Positions 12,944-24,369 of a stretch of DNA of 64,000 bases are shown here, in pieces. The stretch's first letter is position 1. Every line of letters starts with the position of its first letter. The notes under the pieces were generated by a model. That model made no database searches and was not told the origin of the DNA. It saw only the letters and a list, made by a program, of their open reading frames with translations. A program made the position numbers and the translations under genes. This DNA comes from Antedon bifida (Eukaryota; Echinodermata; Crinoidea; Comatulida; Antedonidae), in NCBI GenBank assembly GCA_963402885.1, contig OY727102.1, positions 18,290,001 through 18,354,000 on the forward strand, given 5' to 3'.

Positions 12944-13194
12944 TTATAAAATAAAAATATGCGTTGACACACTTGACACACCATTCAGGAATCTATCTTA
13001 ATTGAAGCATCTTTCATCGACCCCCTTCCCACCTGTTTTACCCCGGTCCATCCTTTCCTCTCTGGTTGCCATCAAGTAAATTAAAACTGACACAAGACGA
13101 CTTCTGTGTCTTTAATCAGGATACTAAAGGCCCTGAACTAGCATTATAAACAGTTGCTGTGGTTGGCCTAAATGCTCCTGTGTACTTGTATTAA
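12944..13194. other. Pyrimidine-rich spacer between MITEs
   Basis: 13010-13080 is rich in C and T and less AT-rich than its surroundings. No open frame or RNA is recognised. The segment ends in TTAA at 13191-13194, the target site of the next MITE. Confidence 0.35.
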
Positions 13195-13520
13195 AGATGT
13201 ATTGTCCCCTAAAAACATGAAAAATGAAGATTGAAGGAACTTTGAATAGGCCATTTTACAATTTTAATAAAATTAATCACTTCCGTAGAAAAAGAAAATA
13301 ATATTTTCACTTAAGAAAAGAAAAATTAAACGGTTAAAATTAACCAAAAACCCATGGACTTCCAGTCAATTTGACTATTTTTTTTGCTTTTACATTACAG
13401 TTTTTCACGTAAATAATTTTGTTTTCAATTTTTGTTTTGGATTGAAGTTAATAATTATTAAATTAGAATATTCAACAAAAAACACTAAAAACAATTATTT
13501 GTTCAAGGGACAGTATATCT
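13195..13520 (-). mobile_element. TTAA-flanked MITE, copy 4 (complete)
   Basis: The left end AGATGTATTGTCCCC follows TTAA (13191-13194). The right end GGGACAGTATATCT is followed by TTAA (13521-13524). The interior blocks match the minus orientation of the 191-515 element. The 326-bp length equals that of copy 1 to within one base, so this is a full-length member. Confidence 0.8.
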
Positions 13521-13524
13521 TTAA

Positions 13525-14542
13525 AGATGAACCTAATGTTATATTTTCAATAATTTCCTGGGTTTAAACGGTAGTAATTGTTTTTAGATGATGATGAAGT
13601 GATGATGGAGTAATTCCTACATAAGCACTTTAGATTCATTTGAATTAGATTTCTTTTATTTTTTTATTTCATATCTTTTATGTCTCAATGTAGTGAAACC
13701 CAATTAAGAAAGTCCAACACGTACAAATATACAGGAAGTTTATAATCAAAGAAAACTCTTTTTTTCAAAAGAGTATTTGAAATGTGTTTCGACTTTTAAG
13801 AACCTTTTTGACAAAATGATTTGCATTTTTGAAGAAATTAATGTTACAATGTCTTGTTCATACAATTGTTTACATGACTCTGATTAGGAATAAACTCGAA
13901 ATGTATTTCGTTTATAACCAAAAGTAAAGTATTTGTTAAACTAATGTGTAGTCCAGGCTTTTCACCATAACAGAAAATACCATAACAATTTTCCCCGAGT
14001 CCTGAACACCTGAGCTAAGCTCTGCAAGGTACACCTGGGCCAGGCCTGCTCAGCATGCAATCAACCTCAAGGGAACCAAGCGTTATTCTCCTGTAAGTAC
14101 AGCTTTGACCGGTGTTTAGCCTAGATCAGATGATAGTCCTAGATTTAGCCTGTGTATGTTTACACAGCATAGGTGCATGTCTGGTGTACAACATTATATC
14201 GGTCACATCTTTACAGTCGCCCTCTAAACTTGAAGAGTAATCATCCGAGTAGTCTGTACCCCCGACCCATTTGACCTTTGTATTGGAATGTCATTATGTT
14301 TGATTATCATTAATTTTATCATGTTATCATTTTATTAAGTTAAACTCTGTGGATCATTATATTATTTAATTCGGTATTTTGACTATTTCAAAATGTAGAT
14401 TGCTTATTTAAAGTTAATCAAATTTGACATTCTTTACAGAATTGTTGTAGGTGATATTTTACAAAGTTAGTTTGGTGGATTGAGTGAAATGTGTTACTAT
14501 CATTATTAACAATTAAGAAAGTTTACCACAATATTTTTTATA
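13525..14542. other. Unassigned stretch
   Basis: The part at 13990-14250 has more G+C and includes CCTGTAAGTAC near 14090, which resembles a splice donor. The frame before it is open for only about two dozen codons and no good acceptor precedes it, so no exon is called. Confidence 0.3.
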
Positions 14543-14874
14543 AGATCATTTTTTGCCCCCCTGAAAATAATTGTTCACTTTTTTTTTGTGCTGAATATGC
14601 CATTTTATTGTCACATATAGTTATCCACTTTGACCAAAAATTGGATCTAAAAAAAATGTATTTACCTAAAAAAAATGTGATTTTAAGCAAAAAATTGTCA
14701 AATTGGCTGCCAGCCAATGGATTTTTGGTTGAATTTAACCATTTATTATGTTATTTTATAAGTGAAAACATTATTTTTTCCCAATTTTTTACTTTATTAA
14801 AACTACAAAATAACCTATTCAAAGTATCGATTTAATTAATCTTCATTTTTCATGCTTTTGGGGACAATAAATCT
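14543..14874 (+). mobile_element. TTAA-flanked MITE, copy 5 (near-complete, diverged)
   Basis: Family interior is clear (TTGACCAAAAATTGGATC, AATTGGCTGCCAGCCAATGG, AAAACTACAAAATAACC). The termini have diverged: the left end is AGATCATTTTTTGCCCCCC after TATA, and the right end is GGGGACAATAAATCT with TTAA displaced a few bases outward. The 114-codon open frame that covers it is a chance frame within the transposon. Confidence 0.75.
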
Positions 14875-16049
14875 TCTTTAAAGTAAATAAAACATTAATA
14901 TTTTCTGGGATAAGAGAAATAAGAAAATTAATTAATATTTTGGTGACCTTTTTTTACCTTTACATAGAGTTCATTTACATGGGTAATTAGGTTTTGCTTT
15001 AATCACTGGCCTTTTGGCTCCACCTTTCCTGGCGACGATCCTTCCTGCCTACCAGGCATTGCCAAGACCAATATGTCGAAAGCGACATGGCATAACCACC
15101 ACCAGCCTCCCTGTCACTTGATTCACCTCATCTAATCACCCACCCACATATATTATTACCACAAATTAATCCAGTTTTAAATCTACCATTTTTGATAACT
15201 ACTGTATTTTGTATAGGTTTATAGTATAGGTTACTTATTCAGGGGACGTTTTGCCAAGAAATACATGTTTTAACACTAATTCAGGAACACCAAAAACACA
15301 AAGGTGTGATCTTCTTAATAGCTCTACTCTGTTTTTATACTTTTACATTATTTTATATTATTAAATCAGCCTGGTTAAAGTATAGTTACTTTACAGAGAA
15401 CACTCCTATTATGGGCAGCATCTGAAGTGAAAAAGGGAAAATGTATTTTAACTATGGTTTTAATCCCTGGTTTAATTAGGTATTTCCAGCAGCAGGGATT
15501 TTAGACTGCTTTAAAATTACTGTCTTTGCTACTGTATGGCCTTTTCTTTTTGCTTTATTTGCTTTACTAATATCTGCTTAACACTTTAGACCAATATTGA
15601 GCCTTATACTTATAGTGCATCAGACAGGCCCCATGCCAAAAAAAAGCTGATCATTTAACTGAAAAACTAAATGACACAACCTTAAAATCTATCAATCAAC
15701 CTCGTCATGTAATAATGTAAACAAAAACTTCCTAAAATACTTTGGAATTAATGAAGAAGGATATAATGGTAATGAGGTAAATGATAGGGTGAATGACCTA
15801 CCAAGGTAGCTATAGAGGATGGGAGTTGATGTCCAAGAATATGATTCAGACAGTGTAATCATGGAGTAATATTCGCTGGGCTGCATAGCTTAGCTAGCTA
15901 GGCCTACCTAGCGCGATCGCTGGCTTAGCTAGGCTCGTGATTTTTTTGTTTTTTGCATATGAAAAAGACATTCCATAACTAAAGTATCTTAGGCAATAGA
16001 AACCATTGATTAAACTATGATTTTTCATAGTTTTATTATTATTATTATT
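14875..16049. other. Unassigned stretch with small hairpins
   Basis: At 15000-15130 there is a less AT-rich, non-coding segment with short complementary stretches: TGCCT/AGGCA around 15050 and ATGTCG-AAAG-CGACAT around 15075. These could be a structured or conserved non-coding element, but no known RNA family is recognised. At 15890-15930 there is a palindrome-rich patch around AGCTAGCTAGGCCTACCTAG. Confidence 0.3.
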
Positions 16050-16156
16050 GTCGGCAGTGTGGATTTTTCGTATGCCGACTAGGCTATGTGATATACCTAT
16101 TTACATTGCCAGTCGGCAAATTGGAATCCAGCAAACTGGGAGTCGGCAAACTGACC
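16050..16156. repeat. GTCGGCA short-repeat cluster
   Basis: The heptamer GTCGGCA occurs at 16050, near 16112 and near 16142, and in inverted form (TGCCGAC) at 16073-16079. The last two copies share AGTCGGCAAA and are 30 bp apart. This is a small degenerate repeat of unknown origin. Confidence 0.45.
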
Positions 16157-18295
16157 AGATACCAATACAGCACCTCCTTAGTTGGGCACATAATACAAAT
16201 TTATTTAATATTTATTGATAAAATATAGTGAAAAGTAATAACAAGGCATAAATAAAACCACCAAGGAAGAAAGGGCTCTAGAAAAAATGCAATGTGCTGT
16301 TTAAAAAAAAATGGCAAATGTTTTAACTGTTTTAACAAATTTGTTGAATGCTTGTAAATATTTTTTTATTTATAATTGTATGACTGAATAACAAAGGATA
16401 TATTATATTCTGTAACTGCAAAACTAATTAAAGAATATTTAATGACGATATCACTAAAATTTAAAAGCATGTTCAATAAAAAAAAAGCAGAAGTTAATCT
16501 AGAAAAAAACTAGACAACACTTCCGTTTGAATTAGCAAATGTTAAAAAAAGAAGTTTATTTTTTAAAGTAGATAAACAGTTTTTTTAAAGTAAAGTTCCC
16601 ATCAGTTCATTGTTCAAAATGTATACGTCATTAACTTTTCAGCGACAATGGCTGATAAAATTACTTTGTATATCGACGACCACCGACCAAAACTACTCAA
16701 ATACTTGAGAAATAAATTAGAAATGATTTAGTACTTAGGAAAGAAGATAAAAGTATGATGTAAGTAGTTTAGTTAGAGTTGCTATGAATAGGTACACAGA
16801 CTCATGAACAGTGTTAAAAATTAATGGTTATTATTTGTGAGATGTCAGTATAATAATTAGACACATGCTAGGCCTTGTTGACTTTAAGATGTTGCAACCT
16901 GTCCAGTACAAAAGGCCTTTTAAAGCACTTTGATAGATTCAAAAACCCACTAGAGAAACAAGTAGCTTTTGGCATTGTTTTCTGCTTAATGAATTTTACA
17001 GTGGGGAAGCACTTGCTGCGTATGCTTATTGCTAGATTGTTTCAAGTTAGTAAGTTCAGTATTGATTTTGAATTTTAGAAAGGTCTTCAGGTTTATGGGT
17101 AGGCCTACTCCTGCAATAGTCTTAATGATTTATATTGTTTTCTAACACCGGCCAATGTCTAACATTAAGTGCAGTCTCATTTTGATATTGCATGGTTTTA
17201 AAATGTTACCGATAAACTAAATTGTTTCAAGAAATAAGAAGAAAGAAATAGACATGGAAAAATCTAGAACCCCAATCACTTATTGGCTTGGTTGCAGTTT
17301 AAAAGAATTTTTTTAGTCACATGAAACGCGACTCTGCAGCTCACTATGTCGATCGTTGGTCGGTTGGTTTGTCAGTTGGTAAACACTAACTCAAATTTGA
17401 GCACGCGACTGCAGCCATGTACAGTATATGGCCTTGTTTACAATCATTTGTCTTTTTTTTGTTCTTTTTTTGGCCGGTCCTCATTTTTAACATCTTCCTG
17501 ATTAAGTAATTAAGATAAAGATATTAACCTTTGACAATAACGTATTCACCTTAAGAAAGTACTTTGGTATAAACAAACAATTTATCACTTTATTATTTAA
17601 TTAATATAATACTTAATGTGACAATACTTTGTCATGTAATTAATTTTGTTTATATCATAATGACCTATGGGAAAACCAGAGGGTCCCCACTGAACATATT
17701 TAGCAGCTAATTTCATATTGTGTTTACTTATTAAATATTATTCTCTGATAATTACTAAAACAAAATTAATAATATGTATACAAGAATAAGCCTTAATTAT
17801 CTTGTAAGAAAAGATTTCAATTTAATATAATACAAACAATTAAGGATTCACCTTTATAATATTGTGGATACATAGTATAATCATTTTATTTTTATTCCTT
17901 TGCTTGAAACATGCCACCTCTTTAGATAATGTTCTTATTTTAGTACAATAAAGTTGTTTATTTTACAGTATTTTCATTTCAGTTCAAACAAATATATAAA
18001 TTATATTGACATTTTTTTCTTTAGTGAAGAAATTATAGAAATAATTCCTTTTTAAAATGTATTCATTATTTATTTCACAAAATTTTAGGATATTAGTAGG
18101 CAGCATGAGCTAATTTTATGGGCCATCGACAAAAAAAAACCATAACAAAGAATTTAAACATATAAATAGGTTTTTTTATTATTCTATTATTCTATCTATT
18201 ATTAATATTATTATTATTGTTAAATATTATTATTATTTTGTTTAATCAAATTGATTCTTGTTTAGTAAAAATAATACAAATCCAAATAAAGAAAA
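16157..18295. other. Unassigned AT-rich stretch
   Basis: Mostly AT-rich, with ATT and TTA triplet runs around 18180-18240. The frame at 16875-17078 has no domain. One exact TAGGCCTA lies at 17100. Confidence 0.35.
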
Positions 18296-18345
18296 TGAAG
18301 ATCTGACATTTCGACCTTTATTAGGTCATCATAAGGAACATATTG
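18296..18345 (-). ncRNA. Second hammerhead-ribozyme-like motif
   Basis: On the minus strand: CTTATGA (one change from CTGATGA), one base, a 5-bp stem GACCT/AGGTC with loop AATAA, then GAAA and TGTCAGATC. The architecture (core box, one extra base, stem II, GAAA) is the same as in the motif at 1691-1735, although the stem sequences differ. The changed core base argues against catalytic activity. It is probably the end of a decayed Penelope-like element. Confidence 0.35.
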
Positions 18346-18569
18346 ATAATGCAAAGGAACAAAAATAATTGTAAACGTCCTAAGGGCGTTCAGGATAACC
18401 CACTTGTGTATCATTTAATTAGCAATTAAACAAACTTAACCCTTGTCAATTGTAATTACCCAATATTACTGAACAGTTCATGCTGGGGTGGTGGAACGTG
18501 GGTTGAGTACTGAGAAATCCCAGGCCTAAAAAACACATTCAATAAAAGTCTGTGTGTGTTATGTCCTAA

Positions 18570-18727
18570 AGCTCTGTCTACATTATCAAACTAGGTTCAC
18601 AACAAAAGTGAGATGTGCCTAAATATGGCAGTAATATACCCAAATATGGTAGTGATATGACATCATGTCCATATGTGGGCACATCACATTTTTTTGTCAC
18701 ATAAAGTTTGATAGTGTAGACAGAGTT
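18570..18727 (+). mobile_element. Palindromic Harbinger-type MITE, copy B (complete)
   Basis: A 158-bp element with termini AGCTCTGTCTACATTATC and the complement of AACTCTGTCTACACTATC. TAA lies directly outside each end (18567-18569 and 18728-18730), a 3-bp target duplication of the TWA type typical of PIF/Harbinger transposition. The subterminal arms (TTTGTCACATAAAG and relatives) extend the palindrome. The centre carries two approximate CAAATATGGTAGTGATATG units. Confidence 0.85.
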
Positions 18728-18730
18728 TAA

Positions 18731-19652
18731 AGTTTACCAGCAATAGATGCCCCCCAAATGGGGTTTGCTGTAAAGATAAGCATATATTCCCCTTGTTAAT
18801 TTCATGAATGGGTGTCCGGTCTACTGTATTTAATAGGGATTGTGCCTCCAAAAGCATGCACAATTCAACATTAATTTATTGCAATATTTTGTGTTTTAAT
18901 GTAAGTTTACTTTCATTTAATTTATTCATACCAATACAAACAGTAAACTTTATTACATAACAAATGATTTTCTTTTTAAATGATTTAATTGCGTAAGAAG
19001 AAATATTTAAATTTGAATATGTGAGATTTTTTTTTACTGCTCTGTTTGTCCATGGAGTTGCAACAATTTTTATTGGGTAATAATTACAAGGAAGGGTTAT
19101 ACAATAAAGACGCTAGCGGTTTTTACTTATAAATGTCGGCAAGAATGCACAGACCATATTATGTTTTTAAATGTAATATAGGTCATTGCTATTACATGTT
19201 ATATTCATTTATTTTCTTCCTTTCGTCTACTGAATTAATAAACTGAAGTTATCCCTAATTTTACACATTCAATCCATTTTGAACAAAGCACTTACCTACC
19301 TAAAAATGTAATTTTCTAATATTTCCAATTCTAAAATGCATTTATATGAAATTCTAAAAATCCTGAATTATGACTATATCGATGAAAATATCAATATTGA
19401 TAATAAATTGGTGTATAGACCTTGAGTTTTGATTTGATTGCAAGTATGCTCATAATAAATGTATTTATTTTATATACATTTATGCTTTTATTTCTATTAT
19501 ATTTAATGTATTAATGTAAAGCAGTGATACCTATATTGGAATAAATAAATAAAAACCTTAAAAGTTAATTTCTTAAGTTCAATCAACTTCTAGAATGTGG
19601 AAATATGTTTAATCCATAATTTTGGTGATTCCAATGGATTATAAATTGTTTA
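18731..19652. other. Unassigned AT-rich stretch
   Basis: No gene is recognised. AATAAATAAATAAAA near 19543 may be a retroelement tail, but no body is identifiable upstream. Confidence 0.35.
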
Positions 19653-19661
19653 TTACATAAA

Positions 19662-19911
19662 GGAGTTGAGGTAGAGTGGTAAGGACACTTGGCATAACAC
19701 AGAAATACTCTGGTTCAATTCCTGATAAAAAAAGAACACTCCAAGCTGTCCACTCAGCTGTAAATGAGTACTGAATGAAAAATATTAGGAAGGATAAGGT
19801 GGCGTGGAAAGGAACTGGCCACCCTACCAGATAATGCAGAGGCTTAGTAAAATGAGCTCCTAACAGCTCATCCCCTATGCACAGAATAAATACAGGACTC
19901 GCCTTTACCTC
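19662..19911 (+). mobile_element. Complete tRNA-derived SINE with 9-bp target duplication
   Basis: The 250-bp body starts with a tRNA-like head: A-box-like GTAGAGTGGTAAGG near 19670 and B-box GGTTCAATTCC near 19712. It continues with an unrelated body (CTCAGCTGTAAATGAGTACT, AACTGGCCACCCTACCAG) and ends in CGCCTTTACCTC. The 9-bp direct repeat TTACATAAA flanks it exactly (19653-19661 and 19912-19920), as expected for LINE-mediated target-primed insertion. The intact duplication suggests a comparatively recent insertion. I do not assign a named SINE family. Confidence 0.8.
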
Positions 19912-19920
19912 TTACATAAA

Positions 19921-20799
19921 AACAGCAATTTACTATTCAATGTGTTCCTCTTTTTTAAGGTGAATTTTTGTTAAATAACAGCAGAAACCAGTTCCTATTT
20001 AGTGTTCTTTATGTAAACAGCAGAAAATTGAAATGCTTAATCAAATAACTGGTATATTAATGGCTGTATTATTTATTTGGTGTTTTTTTATCCTCAATTA
20101 AGAAATTTGGATTAGGCCTACACTATAAATGACAGGGGCTAAGATGGATCAGTACACCTTGTTAATCCCCTACTCTTCCTATGTGCCATGTTTTATATTG
20201 TTTAAAGACATTTTGAAGAGCAAGAATCTTTCTAGCTTAAAGGGTTATCCTTTGATTTGTCTTACTGTAATTTTTAGCAAATGTTGTTGATAATGGATCG
20301 CTATATTATAAACATACATCATGTAGAAAACCAGTTATCCTATCATCATCATCTTCCAAAGCATTGACTTTCATATCTCTGCCATTCATCCATGTTGTCT
20401 AAACTGAAGAGGTAGAAAGTAGCCAGCTCAAGTACGCCGTACATTACTAAACAACTACATATTAGTTGTGTTTACATTGTTTACCTAGAGTTAGTCCGCA
20501 GTAGAAAGTCAGCATATGGCTGTGTACAATCTAATCTGCACTTAAACGACACAAGAAGATGGCCCATAAAAACCAGCCTGTCAAGTGGTCAGGCTTTTAA
20601 CTGGTTATAAGATGAAATGCTTCGTACACATGATAACGTTTAACCTATTACTTGGGGTAATGGAGATACTGTAAAGTACGTTCTTAAGTATCTTTGAATA
20701 CAAAATAGATGTACACATGTTAGGATAGAATGAGATATAAATACACTGAAATTATATATTCAATTTAAAATATATTACTTTATTTATTGTATGAAAGAA
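19921..20799. other. Unassigned stretch
   Basis: No gene or clear repeat is recognised. One exact TAGGCCTA lies at 20113. Confidence 0.35.
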
Positions 20800-20880
20800 T
20801 GTCTCTTGTGGGACTCAAACCTGCAAGCTTCAATGTTAAACTCCAGAGCTACTAATACCACAGATTTCTACCTACAGACA
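20800..20880 (-). mobile_element. tRNA-like SINE head (minus strand)
   Basis: On the minus strand there is a B-box-like GGTTTGAGTCCC and, about 40 bp before it, an A-box-like TGGTATTAGTAGCTCTGG. Acceptor pairing is only partial (GTCT/AGAC) and the T-stem has mismatches, so it is not a functional tRNA gene. An imperfect inverted repeat (TATGAAAG...CTTTCATA) brackets it. Confidence 0.4.
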
Positions 20881-20913
20881 CCTTTCATAAACATCCCTCC
20901 AATAATAAAGGAA

Positions 20914-21200
20914 ACCCAGAATGAATGAATGTAGTATAGTACAAATAATTAATGTTTATGAGTGCAATGGTACAATTATTTACATAATGTAAAAATATTG
21001 CTTTCCGTATAGTGCACTGAAGGAAAATATTTGTTCCATTGCATGAATAGAAAAGATTTACCCAGAAGTACCAACCTAAATGTAGTATAGTACAAATAAT
21101 TAATGTTTATGAGTGCAATGGTACAATTATTTACATAATGTAAAAATATTGCTTTCCGTATAGTGCACTGAATGAAAATATTTGTTCCATTGCACGAATA
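20914..21200. repeat. Near-identical direct duplication of about 121 bp
   Basis: The block starting AATGTAGTATAGTACAAATA occurs at 20929-21049 and again at 21079-21200, 150 bp apart. I see only two differences: AAGG versus AATG and GCATG versus GCACG. An ACCCAGA string precedes both copies. This is a recent local duplication without coding capacity. Confidence 0.85.
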
Positions 21201-22188
21201 TTAACATTTATTTGTTTTATGTAACATAATTAGAGTGCATATATGAATAAACACACATAATACAAATTGCAAAACCAAAAATAAGAGTTCATAATCATCA
21301 TTTTAGAGAGAAGATTTTCAAATTCATTTTCAAGAAGCAGTAAATCCAAAATGAGAAAATCAGATGGTACATTTTAATTATGTACAGGTAATCTAGTACT
21401 CTATGTTTAATAATTAAAGTGCTTTGTGCAAATCTAAGTCTTTTTGTTGGTAAAATCATTATCTTTCTTTCCATTGAATCTTTTTCTTCTGCTATTCTGT
21501 TTTTCCTTTAACAACTGAAGGATCATCTTTTTGTGTTTCCACTGTTTAAATGTGAGATATATAAGATTTTTTGAGTACAGTGAATATGAAAGATATGGTG
21601 CCCTCTATATGTGCATGCACACTAAATAGATGTACAGATTTTTTGTTTTATTGTCTGTTTTAAAGACAAAATGAAATGTTTTCAAAATTTGTTTGTGTAA
21701 ACATCACAGGCACATTTGAGGATCTGTTTGTTTCATCTTTTAACCTTAATTAAGCAATATGCTAATTTATTAGAGGATGAATTCTCATTCCCTGTATGTT
21801 ATATTGGATGTGTACTACTACCCATCACATTACAGGCCTAATATTAATATTATCTGAACAGTAGAAATTTCGTTTTAATACAGTTAGTAAAATAAAAACT
21901 TATATGAGTTTTGAATTTTAATTAAAACTGGTTATTGTTACAAATTTAATACGAGAATTATCATAAAAAATGTTACTCTATCTACACAATACTAGGATAG
22001 GTTTCAGGCGTGCTCAACTGGTATTCAAGCGTGATAGTGATACGATTCTCAATCAAGGAATGGTGTAATTAGTAGGTACTCGGCTTCATACCACAGAGGT
22101 ATAGGTTGAAGTCATATACATTATTGTGATTATTAACAGGGGAGGAGTCAAGGGGCCCCAGTTTGGAAAATTATAATGCAAAAGATAA
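21201..22188. other. Unassigned AT-rich stretch
   Basis: No gene recognised. Around 22050-22120 there is a weak tRNA-like pattern (TAGTAGGTACTCGG, then GGTTGAAGTC) that could be an old SINE head. Confidence 0.3.
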
Positions 22189-22343
22189 AGCTCTGTCTAC
22201 ACTATCAAACTAGTTCGACAAAAAATGTGTGATGTGCCGAAATATCGTAGAGATATGCTCAAATATGGTAGTGATATTACATCATCATGTCCATAGGCAC
22301 ATCACATTTTTTTGTCACAAAGTTTGATAGTGTAGACAGAGCT
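22189..22343 (+). mobile_element. Palindromic Harbinger-type MITE, copy C (complete)
   Basis: A 155-bp element with both termini intact (AGCTCTGTCTACACTATC and its complement) and a perfect TAA duplication (22186-22188 and 22344-22346). The interior has CGAAATATCGTAGAGATATG and CAAATATGGTAGTGATATTA units. Confidence 0.9.
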
Positions 22344-22346
22344 TAA

Positions 22347-23173
22347 GACATGAATTTAAGGTAAAAATAAGTACTTCATTCGCTGCTTATTCACACCTTC
22401 CTACCCTCTCTCAACTTAAAATCCACAATGCAGTAACCCTTGAGTTTTTAAATTGGGTTCCTCTGTACTATTCATAGGTGTTTTATAACCACCACGTGAA
22501 AGTAGGTCGGATATATAAGTGCATTTGTGTTTATTATGGGTGTAGCGGTCTCTTCCTTCATACAATTCCGCTTCACAGACCTAGTTTATTTTACCATTCT
22601 ATCAGGCAGGTGTGACAGGCCAAACTGTTTATATTCAAAGTCGTCTTGTTTATATCATTCTAGGCTCAGATTTTGTTTCTTAAAATTCTAAACTTTTACT
22701 TCCAATTCTATTTCTGTTACTCTAGAAAAATATCTGCAATAAAAATAAAAATTTTTTTGTGTCTTCATAATTCATAAATAAAATGAATGATAAATGAATT
22801 GAATAGTAAAGTATTATTTTAATTAATTTTATATTTGTATTAATGTTTTATGAATCAAAAACAGATAACAATAAAATAGACTATTAACTTGTGGTTTATT
22901 CATTTTTCTATACAGATTGTTGTTTTATTGTTTTATAATTATTCATTATGAGAAAATCAAGAATTTGATTTTCAAATTAAATATTGGATTATTGAAATTT
23001 AAATTACTATTGGAATTAGATTATATTTTTATATAACTACATTTTGTCTATTTTTTAAAAATGGATGAAATATTATGAAATAATAATAATGGAAAAGTAA
23101 CTGAAAACTTAAAATCCTAAAATTATCATTCAATAAAACATGTATTAATCATCATGTCCACTTTTTTTTATGT
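22347..23173. other. Unassigned AT-rich stretch
   Basis: No gene or repeat is recognised. The last 450 bases are extremely AT-rich. Confidence 0.35.
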
Positions 23174-23518
23174 CCCATTCACATGATGTACTGTACAAGG
23201 TAGCATTGATAGCACTAGCTCCCATTCACATGATATACAGGTAGCATTGATGTAACACTAGCTCCCATTCACATGACGTACAATAAACATTGATGTAGCA
23301 CTAGCTCCTATTCACATGATATACAATAAACATTGATGTAGCACTAGCTCCCATTCACATGATATACAATAAACATTGATGTAGCACTAGCTCCCATTTA
23401 AATGATGAACATCAAACATTGATGTAGCACTAGCTCCCATTCACATGATGTACAATAAACATTGATGTAGCACTAGCTCCCATTCACATGATGTACAATA
23501 AACATTGATGTAGCACTA
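23174..23518. repeat. Minisatellite, 43-bp unit, 8 copies
   Basis: Units start CCCATTCACATGAT and end GATGTAGCACTAGCT. They begin at 23174, 23221, 23264, 23307, 23350, 23393, 23436 and 23479. The spacing is exactly 43 bp except for the first, diverged unit (47 bp). Units differ at a few positions, for example ATAC versus GTAC. No coding frame. Unique spacers are absent, so it is not a CRISPR-like array. Confidence 0.95.
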
Positions 23519-23559
23519 TTTATGATAACATCAGTCACAAACAGTGATTTTGCCAGATT

Positions 23560-23900
23560 GTAAGAGTCCGTAGAAGATTGATTCTTATGTTAACGGGTCA
23601 TTTGTTGGTCTGACTTGATCATATCTTGTAAGATTGATGGTCTAGTTTTTCAGTGGGATGATACTCCTGATAGCGATTGTTGTGGTTCAAGTCTGTTTGT
23701 TTACATGACGTCAAATCACCTTCCAACTTGTTAATATTACTCGGTGTTAGGACACCGATCAAACTTGACAATTACGATTGTATGCACAGACGGTCAGGTT
23801 TGTTTGGAAATGTAGTAGGATGTAGAGTCAACGAGGAGACTGACATTCAGGTTGTGTTATCGGTCATTTTCAAATATTAGTCCGTCGTGATAATGGCGAT
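23560..23900. promoter_or_regulatory. Candidate regulatory island with CRE palindrome
   Basis: Less AT-rich, non-repetitive sequence directly after the 43-bp array. It has a perfect TGACGTCA (23706-23713, the CREB/ATF consensus) and a perfect 6-bp hairpin CGGTGT-TAGG-ACACCG (23742-23757). A 67-codon frame crosses it without domain similarity. The regulatory role is inference. Confidence 0.2.
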
Positions 23901-24210
23901 TACTATGTTGATTTTGAATTCTATGTTTAGACAGAACGATAGCAATTTGGCAAGACGTTATCTTATAACATTATTATTATTATATGGAAAATATCTACTA
24001 TATATTCTTAACACGCCCATACATATTGTAGAAAATATCTGTGGAAAATAATTTAATTCATTTGTATTTTTTAACATTTTTGTTAGTATTTATTGGTTCA
24101 AACAGAAGGACATTTTGTTGCCATTAGCAATTGTCTCTTTTCCACTGTAAAATAAATACATAATTATTCTTTTTTTATTATCATGAAATAGGACTTAGGA
24201 GCCAGTATTC

Positions 24211-24366
24211 TGAAATTCACTGTCAAACTTTATGTGAAAAAAAATGTGATATGTCCATATATGGACATGATGATGTCATATCACTATCATTTTTAAGCAT
24301 ATTACTACCATATTTGGGCACATCACACTTTTTTTGTCAAACTAGTTTGATAGTGTAGAAAGAGCT
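24211..24366 (-). mobile_element. Palindromic Harbinger-type MITE, copy D (one end degraded)
   Basis: The right terminus GTGTAGAAAGAGCT is followed by TAA. The left terminus is eroded, but CAAACTTTATGTGA and GATGATGTCATATCACTATC remain. Reverse orientation relative to copy B. Confidence 0.8.
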
Positions 24367-24369
24367 TAA

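Noticed and set aside
13243..13260. GAATAGGCCATT in MITE copy 4 as a TAGGCCTA footprint
   Set aside because: TAGGCCAT is part of the family consensus (the complement of AATGGCCTATTC in copy 1), not an insertion.
13990..14095. Possible short exon ending at CCTGTAAGTAC
   Set aside because: The frame is open for only about two dozen codons and no convincing acceptor precedes it.
14491..14835. 114-codon open frame (+)
   Set aside because: It lies almost wholly inside the TTAA-flanked MITE copy 5 and is Phe/Leu/Asn/Lys-rich with no domain.
15060..15090. ATGTCG-AAAG-CGACAT hairpin as a histone-type or other known RNA element
   Set aside because: It matches no known stem-loop consensus and is too short to call.
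23174..23518. CRISPR-like regular repeat
   Set aside because: Units are contiguous 43-bp tandem copies without unique spacers, in eukaryotic DNA.
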